23,886 nt of DNA. Origin: an uncultured Nocardiaceae bacterium (GTDB lineage Bacteria; Actinomycetota; Actinomycetes; Mycobacteriales; Mycobacteriaceae). Both the position numbers and the translations under genes were made by a program. Positions 23,873-23,886 of this stretch are shown one piece after another (positions within the stretch are counted from its first letter, which is position 1; the number at the start of each line of letters is the position of its first letter). Below the pieces are notes generated by a model. That model did no database searches, was not told the DNA's origin, and saw only the letters and a list, made by a program, of their open reading frames with translations. The stretch lies in contig CAKZIX010000131.1 in the NCBI GenBank assembly GCA_936936565.1, forward strand, positions 1 to 23,886, in the 5' to 3' direction.

Positions 23873-23886
23873 CACGCGCCAGCGCC

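Overview
This is a high-GC actinobacterial window. Gene order and content point to Mycobacteriales, probably Nocardiaceae (Nocardia- or Rhodococcus-like). The evidence is the run lpqE / carD-ispD-ispF-cysS-rlmB, followed further on by kstR and fadE34. This matches my memory of the Mycobacterium tuberculosis Rv3584-Rv3573c neighbourhood, with the genes between rlmB and kstR replaced. GTG starts and ATGA/GTGA overlaps are common. I see no transposase, integrase, tRNA, rRNA or CRISPR array.

Layout. (1) 1-204: non-coding, with a near-perfect 25-nt direct repeat pair and a 24-bp-stem hairpin just after the lpqE stop. (2) 205-5314: a lipoprotein gene (lpqE, minus strand) diverges from a plus-strand housekeeping run: the RNA polymerase regulator carD, the isoprenoid (MEP) genes ispD and ispF, a terminator-like hairpin, then cysS and a SpoU-type 23S rRNA methyltransferase. 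A repeated element lies between carD and the conserved core of ispD. (3) 5422-6064: two tandem small DUF4190-type membrane proteins. (4) 6066-13685, minus strand: a zinc/manganese ABC importer (znuA-znuC-znuB) behind a Zur-box-like palindrome, then a 1181-residue 5-oxoprolinase/hydantoinase A+B fusion that overlaps an ACAD10/11-like acyl-CoA dehydrogenase gene by 4 nt. (5) 13753-16287, minus strand: a fusion of trehalose-6-phosphate phosphatase (OtsB) with a GH15 glucoamylase/trehalase-like domain.

(6) 16354-23872: a compact cholesterol side-chain degradation module. The TetR-family repressor kstR diverges from chsE3 (fadE34). Behind chsE3 sits a tightly coupled operon chsE1-chsE2-chsH2-chsH1-ltp2, equivalent to the mycobacterial igr operon without cyp125. 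Two operators with the identical 14-nt KstR core TAGAACACGTTCTA stand in front of chsE3 and chsE1. ChsE3 is expected to dehydrogenate the C24-CoA (second-cycle) intermediate. The ChsE1-ChsE2 dehydrogenase, the ChsH1-ChsH2 hydratase and the Ltp2 retro-aldolase are expected to remove the last C3 unit as propionyl-CoA, leaving androst-4-ene-3,17-dione-type products. This system is known in biochemistry. What is notable here is its compact arrangement next to its own regulator, plus an extra inverted repeat in the kstR-chsE3 promoter. I found no convincing wholly new system. The best leads are the OtsB-GH15 fusion, the oxoprolinase-ACAD pair with its Asp-for-Glu substitution, and the repeat elements.
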